Under the pieces are notes generated by a model. The model saw only the letters and a list, made by a program, of their open reading frames with translations, searched no databases and had not been told where the DNA came from. DNA of 64,000 nt. Origin: Methylobacterium phyllostachyos (GTDB taxonomy: Bacteria; Pseudomonadota; Alphaproteobacteria; Rhizobiales; Beijerinckiaceae). Within the stretch, counting starts at the first letter, position 1. Each line of letters opens with the position of its first letter. Of the stretch, positions 34,133 to 42,753 are shown one piece after another. The stretch is taken from the NCBI RefSeq assembly GCF_900103445.1, contig NZ_FNHS01000002.1:434001-498000 (forward strand), given 5' to 3'. Made by a program: the position numbers and the translations under genes.

Positions 34133-34659
34133 TGCCCTGGCTCCCCGCACACCGGGCCCTCGTCCTGGAGATGTGGCCCACGGGCTGCGGCACGCCCGTG
34201 ATCCGTGCCGCCCTGCTCGACCTCGGCATCGAGAAGTCGAAGTCCAGCATCATCAGCATTGCCTTCAGGGCCGGCCTCGCCTTCCAAGGCGCCCGCCACC
34301 GCAAGGCCCCCTCGCAGCCGAAGCGGATCCCCATGACGCCAGAGGAGCGCGCCGAGAAGGAGCGCGCCCGGGCCGCCCGGCGCCGCGAGCGTTCCGCCGT
34401 CGCCGCGGGCCGGCCCGTGCCCCCGCCGCGGCCCCGCGTGCAGCCGGCAGACGTGCCAGTGTCGCTCGGGGTCCCGATCTGGGAGATCCGTGATGGGGGC
34501 TGCCGCTTCATCGCGGATGACCCGAAGGCTGGGGGTACGTGCTGCGGGCACCAGACCGTTCCGGGCAGCTCGTGGTGCCCGGGTCACCGGGCGATCTGCG
34601 CAGCGCCGGCGCAGCGGCCTGTCAGCGTGTGGGTCCCGGGTCAGAGGAGGGTCGCATGA
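34132..34659 (+). CDS. GcrA-family regulator carried on the element
   Basis: A 175-residue GcrA homologue. The N-terminal part (ALVLEMWPTGCGTPVIRAALLDLGIEKSKSSIIS) is the DNA-binding-type helical domain, a basic linker follows, and the C-terminus has the GcrA Cys pattern (GCRFIADD..TCCGHQTVPGSSWCPGHRAIC). GcrA binds RNA polymerase and methylated GANTC sites to control the alphaproteobacterial cell cycle. This copy lies among mobile genes, so it is probably an accessory version rather than the host regulator. It overlaps the next gene by 4 bases. Confidence 0.85.
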   Translation: MPWLPAHRALVLEMWPTGCGTPVIRAALLDLGIEKSKSSIISIAFRAGLAFQGARHRKAPSQPKRIPMTPEERAEKERARAARRRERSAVAAGRPVPPPRPRVQPADVPVSLGVPIWEIRDGGCRFIADDPKAGGTCCGHQTVPGSSWCPGHRAICAAPAQRPVSVWVPGQRRVA

Positions 34660-35204
34660 GCAGGATGGGACAGTACGTTATCGAGCAGGAGATGCTGCTC
34701 ACCGAGGACCAGCTCTGGGCCCGGGAGAAAGACCGCCACGAGGGCGATGAGGCCGCCTGGGCCGGCGAGATCGCATTGCTTCGAGAGCGCGGCATGCCCC
34801 ACCCCGAGGCCGGCGTGCCGGTGATCTCCGAGGAGCGGCTCGACCTCGCCGCGCTGTGGCAGTCCCTGCCCGACGAGGACCGCGCCCACATCGGCGAGCT
34901 GGCCCTCGGCCTCATCGTGGGTGGCCTGATCGGCGCCCATGCGGAGTCGACGGCAGCCTCGGCCTCCCGTGCTGGGGACCAGTGCTACCACCAGAGCCTG
35001 GAGGCGCTCTCCTCGGAGATCCCGGACAGCGTCGTCGCCGCCATCCGTGGTCCATCGTGGAGGATCCCCGCCCTGCTCGGGCCAGTCTGCCTGAACTGCG
35101 GATGCAGCCAGAACGACGCGTGCGCCGACGGGTGCCGCTGGACCGACGAGCGGCGGATCGAGTGCACCGCCTGCGGCCGCCCCGAAGAACACCTGCCGTT
35201 CTGA
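34656..35204 (+). CDS. zinc-finger protein of phage/element type
   Basis: A 182-residue protein. The C-terminus has a Cys cluster (CLNCGCSQNDACADGCRW followed by CTACGRPEEH) that should bind zinc and is common in small phage and island proteins. The N-terminal two thirds are acidic and helical. GAGGAGG precedes the ATG at 34656, which overlaps the gcrA-like stop. Function unknown. Confidence 0.72.
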   Translation: MSRMGQYVIEQEMLLTEDQLWAREKDRHEGDEAAWAGEIALLRERGMPHPEAGVPVISEERLDLAALWQSLPDEDRAHIGELALGLIVGGLIGAHAESTAASASRAGDQCYHQSLEALSSEIPDSVVAAIRGPSWRIPALLGPVCLNCGCSQNDACADGCRWTDERRIECTACGRPEEHLPF

Positions 35205-35214
35205 GGAGGCAAGC

Positions 35215-35904
35215 ATGGACAGCGAACTTCACGCGACCGAAGTGAAGTGCCGCGATGGCGAGACGTTCTCCGTCCACGCCCACGGCCCCCGCCTGACGCT
35301 CATCACGGCGCCCGACACGGATATGACCGCCGCGTCGGCCCTGGCGCCCTACCGCAGGCCGAGCGATCCTTGGGACGGGCTCGCCCTGTACGGGGGAATG
35401 CCGGTCGAGGCAGTTCGGTCATTCTGCGCGCTGCATGGCGGCGTCGCCCAGATCGGCAGAACGGCTCAGACACTCCTGCGGGCCCTGCCGTCCGAGGCCG
35501 ACCCGCCCGCGGAGCAGGCCCCGGCGGTCGAGACGCCTATCCCCGATTCGCGCCCCTCGGTCGCCGACCTGGTCAACGCAGGGACCCACGACTTCCTCGG
35601 CCGCCCCCTGACGCCCGAGCAGATGCAGCTGGATTACCTCACGCCAGCGGTCATCGAAGCTCGACGCGGCCTCACCGAGGTCGAGGGCGCCCTCGTGCTC
35701 GGGCTCGGCCATGCGGAAGCGACCCCCCGCCTCGCCGCGCTGGAGCGCAGGGCCGAGGTGGCGTCCCTGTCAGGGAGCCGGCTCTGCCTCCTGGATCACT
35801 CGCGCTACGCGGCGCACCCGCTCAGGGCCGAGGCGATCAAGCTGCGGAAGCGGCTGGCAGAGGCACGGAAGAAGGCCCTCGCCGAGATCGCTCGCGAAGC
35901 TTGA
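35215..35904 (+). CDS. hypothetical protein, element gene
   Basis: A 229-residue protein starting 10 bases after the zinc-finger gene with an AGGAGG site. Residues about 1-100 are mixed and 120-229 helical, ending in a basic tail (LRAEAIKLRKRLAEARKKALAEIA). No domain is recognised. It belongs to the plus-strand operon that begins at 33905. Confidence 0.6.
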   Translation: MDSELHATEVKCRDGETFSVHAHGPRLTLITAPDTDMTAASALAPYRRPSDPWDGLALYGGMPVEAVRSFCALHGGVAQIGRTAQTLLRALPSEADPPAEQAPAVETPIPDSRPSVADLVNAGTHDFLGRPLTPEQMQLDYLTPAVIEARRGLTEVEGALVLGLGHAEATPRLAALERRAEVASLSGSRLCLLDHSRYAAHPLRAEAIKLRKRLAEARKKALAEIAREA

Positions 35905-35981
35905 CAACTCCTTAAACGTGCGTACATTGACGCACGTTGAGCAGGCCTTGCAGGCTCACATATCGAAGGGAAACCGCGATC

Positions 35982-37238
35982 ATGACGAAGAAGACCCCCA
36001 CAACCTCCGAGCTCATCTCCCGCATCTCGCGGGCCCCCAACGTCAGCCTCCTCGTCGACGCCTACGACGCCGCGATCGAGGACAGCATCGTCAGCGTCCA
36101 CCGCGTGAAGGGCACGGAGTGGCAGGTCTGGCACGGTGGATGGTCGGGCTTCAGCGGCGACTTTTTCGAAGTGCGTGCGCACCTTGCTGAAGACGCCGAG
36201 GAGATCCTCGACCGGGCTGCCGCAGCCGAGATCGGGTCTGCGCCAGCGATGATCCAGCAGCAGGCCCAGCAGCAGCAGGCCTGCGCGGCGGTTGTCCGGA
36301 CGCCCTCTAAGGTAGAGGTAGCCAAGGCCGAGGTGGCACGCCTGGAGGCGCGATGCGCCGTGCTGCGAGAGGAGAAGCTGCCCGCGTATGACCTGCTGCG
36401 CGAGTGCCGCGCCGAGCGCATCTCCGCCGTCTCCGGCGAGCTCGACGCCTGCCCGGGCGTGTGCTGGACGAACGAGGAGCGCGCCGAGGTGGCGGCCGAG
36501 GAGGCCGATGCCAGGCTCGACGAGTGCATCGACGACCACCATGAGGCCTGCCTCAACCTCCGCGAAGAGCAGGATGAGGACGACGCCGCTCAGGCCTGCG
36601 CCGACCTTCTCGACATGATCGAGGGCACCGAGCACCTGCAGTCCCTCGTCCAGGCGAGCGTCGACCGCGCCGCGGCTGGCCTCGGGTCGACGACGGCCAC
36701 GCAGGACAGCGTCGAGGCGCTCCGCCTCCACGCCGCCGACTTGCGCCGGCAGCTGGCCGCGATGCCGATGCCGGTACCGATGATCCAGCAGGTCGCCCAG
36801 CAGCAGCAGGCGAACGCGGGTGCCCGGCTCACCGTCATCACGAACCCGACGCCCCCGACGCACTGCTCGTGCTGCGGCCGCCGGCTCACCGACCACGTCA
36901 GCGTCCGCCACGGCATCGGCCCGATCTGCCGGGCGAACAGCGCGGCGCCGACCCGCGACCTCTTCACGACCCGCAGCGACTACACCGTCGAGGACCTGCT
37001 CGACGTCGTCCTCGTCGTCGACCTCGACCGCGGCGGCCGCTCGGTCAGCAACGACGCCTCGGGGGTCATCGACGACCTCCGCAAGGCGGGCCTGATCCGC
37101 CCGGGCGTGCCTGTCGTCTACAGGGACTCCAGCGGGACGTGGGACCAGCTGCGCGTCAAGGAAGGCAGGTTCTCCGGGTTCTCATCCGTCGGGGTCCTTA
37201 CGCGCGAGGAAGCCATTGCCTGGGCGAGGGCCAACTGA
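35982..37238 (+). CDS. DUF6011-domain protein with glutamine linkers
   Basis: A 418-residue protein. A small N-terminal domain is followed by a Gln-rich linker, a long helical region (about 105-260), a second Gln linker and a DUF6011-type zinc motif (CSCCGRRLTDHVSVRHGIGPICRA). The C-terminal 120 residues form a separate alpha/beta unit (VEDLLDVVLVVDLDRGG). The two linkers both carry MIQQxAQQQQA, suggesting duplication. ATG at 35982 follows a GAAGGG site. The next gene overlaps by one base (TGATG). Confidence 0.72.
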   Translation: MTKKTPTTSELISRISRAPNVSLLVDAYDAAIEDSIVSVHRVKGTEWQVWHGGWSGFSGDFFEVRAHLAEDAEEILDRAAAAEIGSAPAMIQQQAQQQQACAAVVRTPSKVEVAKAEVARLEARCAVLREEKLPAYDLLRECRAERISAVSGELDACPGVCWTNEERAEVAAEEADARLDECIDDHHEACLNLREEQDEDDAAQACADLLDMIEGTEHLQSLVQASVDRAAAGLGSTTATQDSVEALRLHAADLRRQLAAMPMPVPMIQQVAQQQQANAGARLTVITNPTPPTHCSCCGRRLTDHVSVRHGIGPICRANSAAPTRDLFTTRSDYTVEDLLDVVLVVDLDRGGRSVSNDASGVIDDLRKAGLIRPGVPVVYRDSSGTWDQLRVKEGRFSGFSSVGVLTREEAIAWARAN

Positions 37239-37597
37239 TGGCCCGCCGCACCCGGCTCCCGCCCCCCGAGGCGCTGGACCGTAAGACCCTGGAGCAGGCC
37301 GCGCGCCTGCTCCTCGGCGACGAATGGAAGAGGCCGCTCGCACGCCTGCTCGGGCCCTACCACCCCAGCGGCCCCATGGAGACGATCGATCCGCGGTTGC
37401 CGTTCAGATGGACGATGGAGCCGCCGGAGGACTCGACGGCGAAGTTCAACGGTCGACCGATCCCCGACTGGGTCTGGCCTGTGCTGAGGGAGATGCTGCA
37501 TCAGCGCGCCCTCGACCTCGCCTCGCAGTCCCGCGAGGCGCAGCGGCTCTACGGGGACATCGGGGTCCTGCTGCACGAAGCCGAGAGGAAGCGCTGA
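37238..37597 (+). CDS. hypothetical protein, element gene
   Basis: A 119-residue protein with helical ends and a Pro/Trp-rich centre (LPFRWTMEPPEDSTAKFNGRP then PDWVWPVLREMLHQRALDL). It overlaps both neighbours by one base (TGATG at each end), so the three genes are translated together. No family is recognised. Confidence 0.6.
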   Translation: MARRTRLPPPEALDRKTLEQAARLLLGDEWKRPLARLLGPYHPSGPMETIDPRLPFRWTMEPPEDSTAKFNGRPIPDWVWPVLREMLHQRALDLASQSREAQRLYGDIGVLLHEAERKR

Positions 37598-38568
37598 TGC
37601 CCCGCCACGTCTTCCCCGCTTCGGCCACGCACGCGGACATGCTGGCCTGGTGCCGGATCCGCCTTGCCGAGCCCTTGAAGATCCCGGAGCCCCTGCCGAC
37701 GCAGCGGCGGCCCCGGGCCGAGCCGGAGCCCCCGCTGCCGCTGCTGTTTGAGGACCTGCCCGAGCAGCGCCGGCCCGAGCGCCCGGACGTCGTCCCGGTC
37801 TTCGGCGAAGACCCCCCGCTGGTGCCGGTTCACTGGTCGGCCGAGCAGATCTCCGTGATCGAGGACTATGCCGTTCTCGGCGTCAGCTCGACGGCGTGGA
37901 AGGCCTACATCATCCCGACCGCCAAGGTGGCCGCCGAACAGGTCGAAGTCGCCGGGAAGGGATGCTCGGCGCGCGTGCTCATCACGGAGACCCGCCTCGG
38001 CTGGACCTCGGGCTTCGACCTCCAGGCCTTCCGCTTCGGATCCGGCGAAGGTGGGAACTGGCACCCCAACGCCGATGCCCACGGCTTCTATCTTTGGGCC
38101 ACCCGGCAGACCGCGATCCACCACGGAGCCTGCGAGCTCTGGCAGGCTAGCCGGGACGAGGACACGGCCGACCGGATCCGCGGTCACTACGCGATGCGGG
38201 GCTACGACGTTATGGAGCCGCCTGGCGACGAGTGGAAGCGCCGGCTCATCTCGCGTGAGGACACCAAACGGCTACGGCTCATCGCGCACCGGACGCGGAT
38301 GCACCCGGTCGGCAGGATGTCGCCGGAGATCCATGCCGCCGTCGCCTTCTACGAGCGCGAGTTCGAGAGGGCGGCCGGCCTCGACGACCACGACGCCCAC
38401 GTCGACGGGCAGGCTCCGGCCCCGCCGGCCCGCCCGCTGGACGAGATGCTGCTGGACCATTTCAGAGGGGTGATCTCGCCTCCGTCGGACCTCGCCATGA
38501 AGCGGAGGGCGCGGCGGCGGGAGAGGGAGAACATTGACCAGGCCAACCGGATCAACGGTCAGGTCTAG
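37597..38568 (+). CDS. hypothetical protein, last of plus-strand operon
   Basis: A 323-residue protein with a Pro-rich N-terminal third, a beta-rich centre (about 90-185) and a basic helical C-terminus (LAMKRRARRRERENIDQANR). The centre contains TETRLGWTSGFDLQAFRFGSGEGGNWHP. No domain is recognised. Its end overlaps the convergent small gene at 38565 by 4 bases. Confidence 0.55.
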   Translation: MPRHVFPASATHADMLAWCRIRLAEPLKIPEPLPTQRRPRAEPEPPLPLLFEDLPEQRRPERPDVVPVFGEDPPLVPVHWSAEQISVIEDYAVLGVSSTAWKAYIIPTAKVAAEQVEVAGKGCSARVLITETRLGWTSGFDLQAFRFGSGEGGNWHPNADAHGFYLWATRQTAIHHGACELWQASRDEDTADRIRGHYAMRGYDVMEPPGDEWKRRLISREDTKRLRLIAHRTRMHPVGRMSPEIHAAVAFYEREFERAAGLDDHDAHVDGQAPAPPARPLDEMLLDHFRGVISPPSDLAMKRRARRRERENIDQANRINGQV

Positions 38569-38822
38569 ACGCCCTCGGCCAGCACGCTCCCGTAGCTGGC
38601 CCCGTCGGGGATGTCCCCGATCCGGGCCGGCCTATACCGAGGCGCCCTGCAGCACCTGAAATAGCTGACTTCGACCGGGTGCTCGCCCGGCCGGAGCCCG
38701 GCATTCACGCGCGCTGCGGCGGCCTCGGCCTCGGCACGCGTCATCCCCATGCTGACGCGGCCGCATGACATGCAGGTCACCGAGCCGGCCGGGGGCTCGC
38801 TGAAGGAGTGGTCGCCCCGCAT
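38565..38822 (-). CDS. small cysteine-containing protein
   Basis: An 85-residue protein with two Cys pairs (VTCMSCGR and FRCCRAP) that could form a zinc site. Its start overlaps the metallophosphoesterase stop (TGATG), supporting coupled translation. Function unknown. Confidence 0.55.
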   Translation of the reverse strand: MRGDHSFSEPPAGSVTCMSCGRVSMGMTRAEAEAAAARVNAGLRPGEHPVEVSYFRCCRAPRYRPARIGDIPDGASYGSVLAEGV

Positions 38823-39400
38823 CAGGCAGCCTCGGCCATCTGCGCGACGGCGGCGACCCCGGCCTCCCGGGCCGCCACGTCGGCGAGGAGCTCCATGACC
38901 TCGGGCACGGCCACCGGCCTGAAGCGCCAGCAGTCCACGCCGACGTCGCAGGAGGATGCCGTGGCGGGGAGGCTGCCATGGCTATGGCCGAAGAGGTGGA
39001 TCCGGCCGCGGTGCGCGTCGGGCCATGTGCGGTGGGCATAGTGGCTCATCCAAAGATCCACGGGGGCGGGCATGCCGCGGTCCTGGATGCTCAGGCGCAG
39101 CACGTCGTGGATCCCTCCCTGCCAGTCGAGACGTTCCCCGCGCTGCTCATGATTTCCGCGCACCAGCGTCTTGTGCCCGGCGAGGCGATCGAAAATCGAT
39201 CTGGCATGCGCGAGGCTGCAGCCGTAGGCGAAGTCGCCGATGTGGATCACGCGGTCGTTGCGGGTGACCCGGTTGTTCCAGGCCGACACCATGTGCTCGT
39301 CCATCTCCTCGACGGACCCGAACGGCCGGGGCCTGCCCATCCGTTCGGACAGCATGCCGGCATGGCCGAAGTGGGTGTCCGAGACCACGAAAGTTGTCAT
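38822..39400 (-). CDS. metallophosphoesterase, element copy
   Basis: A 192-residue calcineurin-like phosphoesterase with the ligand motifs VSDTHFGH, IGDFAYG, VRGNHEQ, MSHYAHRTW and LFGHSHG. This compact form is common in phages and islands. ATG at 39400 is preferred over one four codons earlier because GGAGG lies at the right distance. It is distinct from the larger phosphoesterase at 30152. The nucleic-acid or nucleotide substrate is unknown. Confidence 0.85.
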   Translation of the reverse strand: MTTFVVSDTHFGHAGMLSERMGRPRPFGSVEEMDEHMVSAWNNRVTRNDRVIHIGDFAYGCSLAHARSIFDRLAGHKTLVRGNHEQRGERLDWQGGIHDVLRLSIQDRGMPAPVDLWMSHYAHRTWPDAHRGRIHLFGHSHGSLPATASSCDVGVDCWRFRPVAVPEVMELLADVAAREAGVAAVAQMAEAA

Positions 39401-39428
39401 GGCATCCTCCAAAAAAAGCGATCACGCG

Positions 39429-39446
39429 CGTCCGGATTTCCGGACG
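39429..39446. promoter_or_regulatory. perfect inverted repeat upstream of the phosphoesterase
   Basis: CGTCCGGA-TT-TCCGGACG, 8-base arms, lies 29 bases upstream of the metallophosphoesterase start. Its position fits an operator. Confidence 0.4.
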
Positions 39447-39577
39447 ATGAAGGCTGGCCGGTCAGGCCAAGCGGGCGCGTTTCGCTAGGAGGAAAGCGGT
39501 CGTCATGTGTGCATCATCTGGCATCATGGCCGCCCCGGCAAGTCGATGCTGTCGGGGTGGTTAGGATATCCCTGGGC

Positions 39578-41134
39578 TTAGGCTGCGAGAGCTTTGTCGT
39601 CCTCGGCAGCTGCGGCCGCATCAGCAGCCTTCTTCGCCGCCGCCTTCGCCGCGGATTTGGCCTTGCCCTCCTTCTCCCGGGCGCGCCGGCGGGCTGAAAT
39701 TTCAGCCGCGAGCTCTGGCAGCGGCGCGAATCCCGCGGCAGCCGCCGCGGCCTGCTCGTCGCACCAAGCGAGCCACCGCTCCATCACGGGCTGCTTGAGG
39801 TCGAGGCGATCGTCGACCGTGTAGTGCCCTTCGAGGACGTCGTCCGAGCTGATGCCCTCGTTGTGGTCCATGACCATCTTCACGCTGTCGCGCGGCAGCC
39901 GAAGCGTCTTCTGCGCGTGCGTGGAGAACCCGCGGCGGATGTCGTGCGGGGAGGCCTTCACGCCGAGGTCCAAGAGCCTGTGGTTCAGGCCGGCCTCGTT
40001 CATGTGGCCGCCGAGGGCGTCGCCCAGCTTCCATGCGCGGATCTGGGGGAAAAGGTGCTCCAGGCCGCGCTCGCTGCACGCCCTCAGCTGCGGGGCGATC
40101 CGCTGCCACAGCGCCGGAGGGAGCGGCAGGGCGTGGCGGCTTTGGTCGTCTCTCTTATCGGCGGTCTTCCTATGCGCCGGTCCCATCGACCATACGCCCC
40201 ACCCGGGCTGTTCCGTCCAAGGCACGAAATCCTCGACGCGGGCATCGACGATGGGTCGCCGGCGCTGGGCCGTCAGGACCAGGAGCTCCAGGGCAAGCGA
40301 CACGGTAGGGTCGAGGATCCCGGCCCGGGCCACGCCGAGGACGGTGCCGATCTCGGGTGCGGTCGCCACGTAGCGACCGGCCACCTTCCCGTTCGCGCGG
40401 ACCTTCCGGGCCGATGACTTGGGCGGGGCAGCCAGCTTCGACATGTCGGCGCCGACACCCTCGATGCCTATGCCGCTACGGGTCCGGATATGTGGCTTCC
40501 ACATCCACCGCCACATCGGGCGCAGCGCGGCCGCGAGGTTGACGGCATGCGTCTCCCGGCCGGACTGGTGCACCTCGAAGACGACGCCAGCGAGGTCCTC
40601 CTCTGTGACGCGCCTGACCGCCTTGCCGGCGAGGACCGCCAGCTCGGGCGCGCCGAGCTTTGCGGAATAGTCCTTCCAGGTCGCCTCGCGCAGGGTCCGC
40701 CTCACCTCGGCGAGGTACTCGGTCCGGGCCGTCTCCCAGGTCCAGTACGGCAGGTCGGCGATGCTGCGCTCGCGCTCGGCCACCAGCGCGGGATCCCGCG
40801 GCGGCGGGGATGGCCGCGCCGTCACCTTGCCGAGGCGGATGAACTGCGCCTCCAGGAACTTGTCGTCGGGCATGCCCGTGCGGTTGGCGACGAGCTTCTG
40901 TGCCTCGGCCACGATTGAGCGCGCCTCGTCGAGCGTCAGCCCGGGCGGCGACCCGAGGGTGAGCCTGAGTGTCTGCTTGAAACGGATCGCCTTAAACGCG
41001 AAGCGCGCGCCTCGGGGTCCGACGCGGAGCAGCAGCCCGGGCTGCTGGCTGTCGATCAAATCGTAGGCCGGGGTGCCGTCGCGGGCATCCTTCAGGGCCT
41101 TGTCGACGTGGGTCTTGCTCAGGCGAACGGACAT
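39578..41134 (-). CDS. tyrosine recombinase / integrase
   Basis: A 518-residue integrase. It has an N-terminal arm-type binding domain (residues about 1-100), a core-binding domain and the catalytic domain with an Arg in LTAQRRRP, the HxxR box in SPHDIRRGFSTHAQ and the Tyr nucleophile in GHYTVDD. The C-terminus is a Lys/Ala-rich tail. ATG at 41134 gives the normal start (SVRLSKTHVDKALK). It lies about 190 bases from the tRNA 3' fragment, its probable attachment site. All catalytic residues seem intact. Confidence 0.92.
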   Translation of the reverse strand: MSVRLSKTHVDKALKDARDGTPAYDLIDSQQPGLLLRVGPRGARFAFKAIRFKQTLRLTLGSPPGLTLDEARSIVAEAQKLVANRTGMPDDKFLEAQFIRLGKVTARPSPPPRDPALVAERERSIADLPYWTWETARTEYLAEVRRTLREATWKDYSAKLGAPELAVLAGKAVRRVTEEDLAGVVFEVHQSGRETHAVNLAAALRPMWRWMWKPHIRTRSGIGIEGVGADMSKLAAPPKSSARKVRANGKVAGRYVATAPEIGTVLGVARAGILDPTVSLALELLVLTAQRRRPIVDARVEDFVPWTEQPGWGVWSMGPAHRKTADKRDDQSRHALPLPPALWQRIAPQLRACSERGLEHLFPQIRAWKLGDALGGHMNEAGLNHRLLDLGVKASPHDIRRGFSTHAQKTLRLPRDSVKMVMDHNEGISSDDVLEGHYTVDDRLDLKQPVMERWLAWCDEQAAAAAAGFAPLPELAAEISARRRAREKEGKAKSAAKAAAKKAADAAAAAEDDKALAA

Positions 41135-41304
41135 CGAACCGGCTCGGGCTGCTCTCGGGCTGCGCAGCCCGAAATCCTCCGTGCCCTGTACGCCCCCGCG
41201 CGTCACCGCGCCGTTAAGGCAATCCCCAGCATTCTCAGGCATTTCCGGGCTCCCGCCGTTAACCGTCTACGTCTCGAACTCGGGCTGCGGGGGCGGAACA
41301 ATAG

Positions 41305-41350
41305 AAATCATAATCCTTGTGTCGGGGGTTCAAATCCCTCCCTCGCTACC
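41305..41350 (+). other. tRNA 3' half, probable attR of the element
   Basis: The sequence reads as an anticodon loop with CAT, the 3' half of the anticodon stem (TCCTT), a 5-base variable loop, a T-arm (GGGGG TTCAAAT CCCTC), an acceptor 3' strand (CCTCGCT), discriminator A and CCA. The matching 5' half (expected to begin AGCGAGG and to contain AAGGA) is absent upstream. This is what an integrase leaves at the far end of an element inserted in a tRNA gene. Confidence 0.72.
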
Positions 41351-41632
41351 AACACACTGCATGTAGCAACTGTCCCAGCCTGTTGTGACGATCCCAAAGC
41401 GTTCTGGACGCATGCAGACCCGCCTGCCTATGACGCGTTTGCGCCTTGCGGGCCTGAGACCCGTTAAGGACGATCGTCGTCACGTGGCTGGCGATTCGTG
41501 CAGGTTGCAGCAACGCGCCGAAAGCGGGCTGTCGGTCGCGTGATCCGACGGCAAGCCCGGAACTGAACAGCATTCATCCCCGTGGATATACGTCAACGGG
41601 CGCCTGGAAGCGTTCACGCCGTTGGCGAAGCG
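41351..41632. other. intergenic region beyond attR
   Basis: About 280 bases with no supported gene; the short open frames lack coding character. Confidence 0.4.
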
Positions 41633-41917
41633 CTATCGTCCCCACTCGGCACGGATGCGAAGAGCGATGGCGGCGGGTATGTCTCGACGCCGCAGGCTCG
41701 TCCGCGGCTCGAAAGCCAACGCATTGAGCTCATCCGCTATCGCGGTAGCTGCTGAGTCCTGGCCTGCTGAGTCGATCGCCTGGAATCGGAGATATTCAGA
41801 TTGGCGGTGGTCGCGGAAAGGATCGTCAGCCGGGATACCGACGCATGGCAGGATCCTGACGAGAAGTCCGGCGGGCACCCGGTGAGATCGGACCCGTCTT
41901 ACCGCGCACGGCCTCAC
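41633..41917 (-). CDS. possible small hypothetical protein
   Basis: A 94-codon frame starting at GTG 41917, overlapping the preceding gene's stop by 4 bases (GTGA). The second half (DPFRDHRQSEYLRFQAIDSAGQD and ELNALAFEPRTSL) looks protein-like; the first 28 residues are basic and less convincing. No family is recognised. Confidence 0.42.
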   Translation of the reverse strand: MRPCAVRRVRSHRVPAGLLVRILPCVGIPADDPFRDHRQSEYLRFQAIDSAGQDSAATAIADELNALAFEPRTSLRRRDIPAAIALRIRAEWGR

Positions 41918-42180
41918 CCCGCTTGCGCGTCGCGAAGGACCGCTTGGACCTGTCCGGCCGCAGCGGCGAGAGCGCTCGCCTGTAAGTGCCCCTCGACGTC
42001 GCCCTGCCCGAGAGATCCGAGTCTGTAGGCGATCCGGTGCTCGACGCCTTGCAGTAACTCCCGCGCCGGCTCCGCCTCGATCCGAAGCAGCGTCTGCGCC
42101 AAGTCTAGATATGCGCTCCGGAGAAGGCTGAAGGCAAAGCGTGTCGCGGCTTCATCCGCGATCGGTTTCAAGTCTGTCAT
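41914..42180 (-). CDS. small hypothetical helical protein
   Basis: An 88-residue mostly helical protein (ADEAATRFAFSLLRSAYLDL, then RIEAEPARELLQGVEHRIAYRLG). CAGGAGC precedes the ATG at 42180. It shares a likely promoter region with the TACAAT/ATTGTA repeat at 42226. Function unknown. Confidence 0.62.
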   Translation of the reverse strand: MTDLKPIADEAATRFAFSLLRSAYLDLAQTLLRIEAEPARELLQGVEHRIAYRLGSLGQGDVEGHLQASALAAAAGQVQAVLRDAQAG

Positions 42181-42225
42181 CGCGTGCTCCTGGCTCGACA
42201 CGCTCCCCAAGCTGGATCAGCTATA

Positions 42226-42246
42226 TACAATATCTTGTCCATTGTA
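42226..42246. promoter_or_regulatory. TACAAT/ATTGTA inverted repeat
   Basis: Arms TACAAT and ATTGTA separated by 9 bases, in an AT-rich stretch upstream of the 88-residue gene. The form resembles operators of GntR-like regulators; the factor is unknown. Confidence 0.35.
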
Positions 42247-42753
42247 AAATTGACGCTTTCGGCTCGTCGATGCCGGTTATTATCGACGTGAGAAATCGAA
42301 GAATTTAACATGAAGCAGAGAGGTGGATTCGAAGGATTGGCCGCCGCTCATGATTTGCTGGTCCGCCCCGCCCTGATGCGCGCGGTCCCGTCAGAATTTC
42401 TGAGGCAGCGCTCCCTGAGCCGCGGAGATCCGCCTCGAAGTGGGTGATGCATCGAGAGATCTCACCGCATCACAAGACTCGCACACCCGGTGGCCGTACA
42501 ACTTTTTCTGATGGTGGCGCGAAGTGTTTTTGTGGCGCGCCTAGGTCCTATTCTGGAGTACGCTGCCGCAAAAGACTGACGCATCTTGCGGTGCGGCAAT
42601 ATTGGTGCGGCGCAAGAAAGGACGCGGGCGGAACTCAGCTGCGCGCGAGCTTCGATCCGCTTCGGCTTCCGTCGCTCGACGGGACGATGTCTCGGCTGGC
42701 GCGTGGGTGAGGGCCGGTCACGGCTTCGATCGATTGGGAGGATCACGGGCTCC
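42247..42753. other. intergenic region upstream of the CoA-transferase gene
   Basis: About 500 bases. A 45-codon plus-strand frame at 42310 contains GLAAAHDLLVR, similar to a helix found in HWE histidine kinases, and may be a kinase remnant. Otherwise nothing is supported. Confidence 0.35.

Noticed and set aside
41260..41350. A complete tRNA gene
   Set aside because: Only the 3' half folds; no matching acceptor 5' strand, D-arm or 5' anticodon stem lies upstream.
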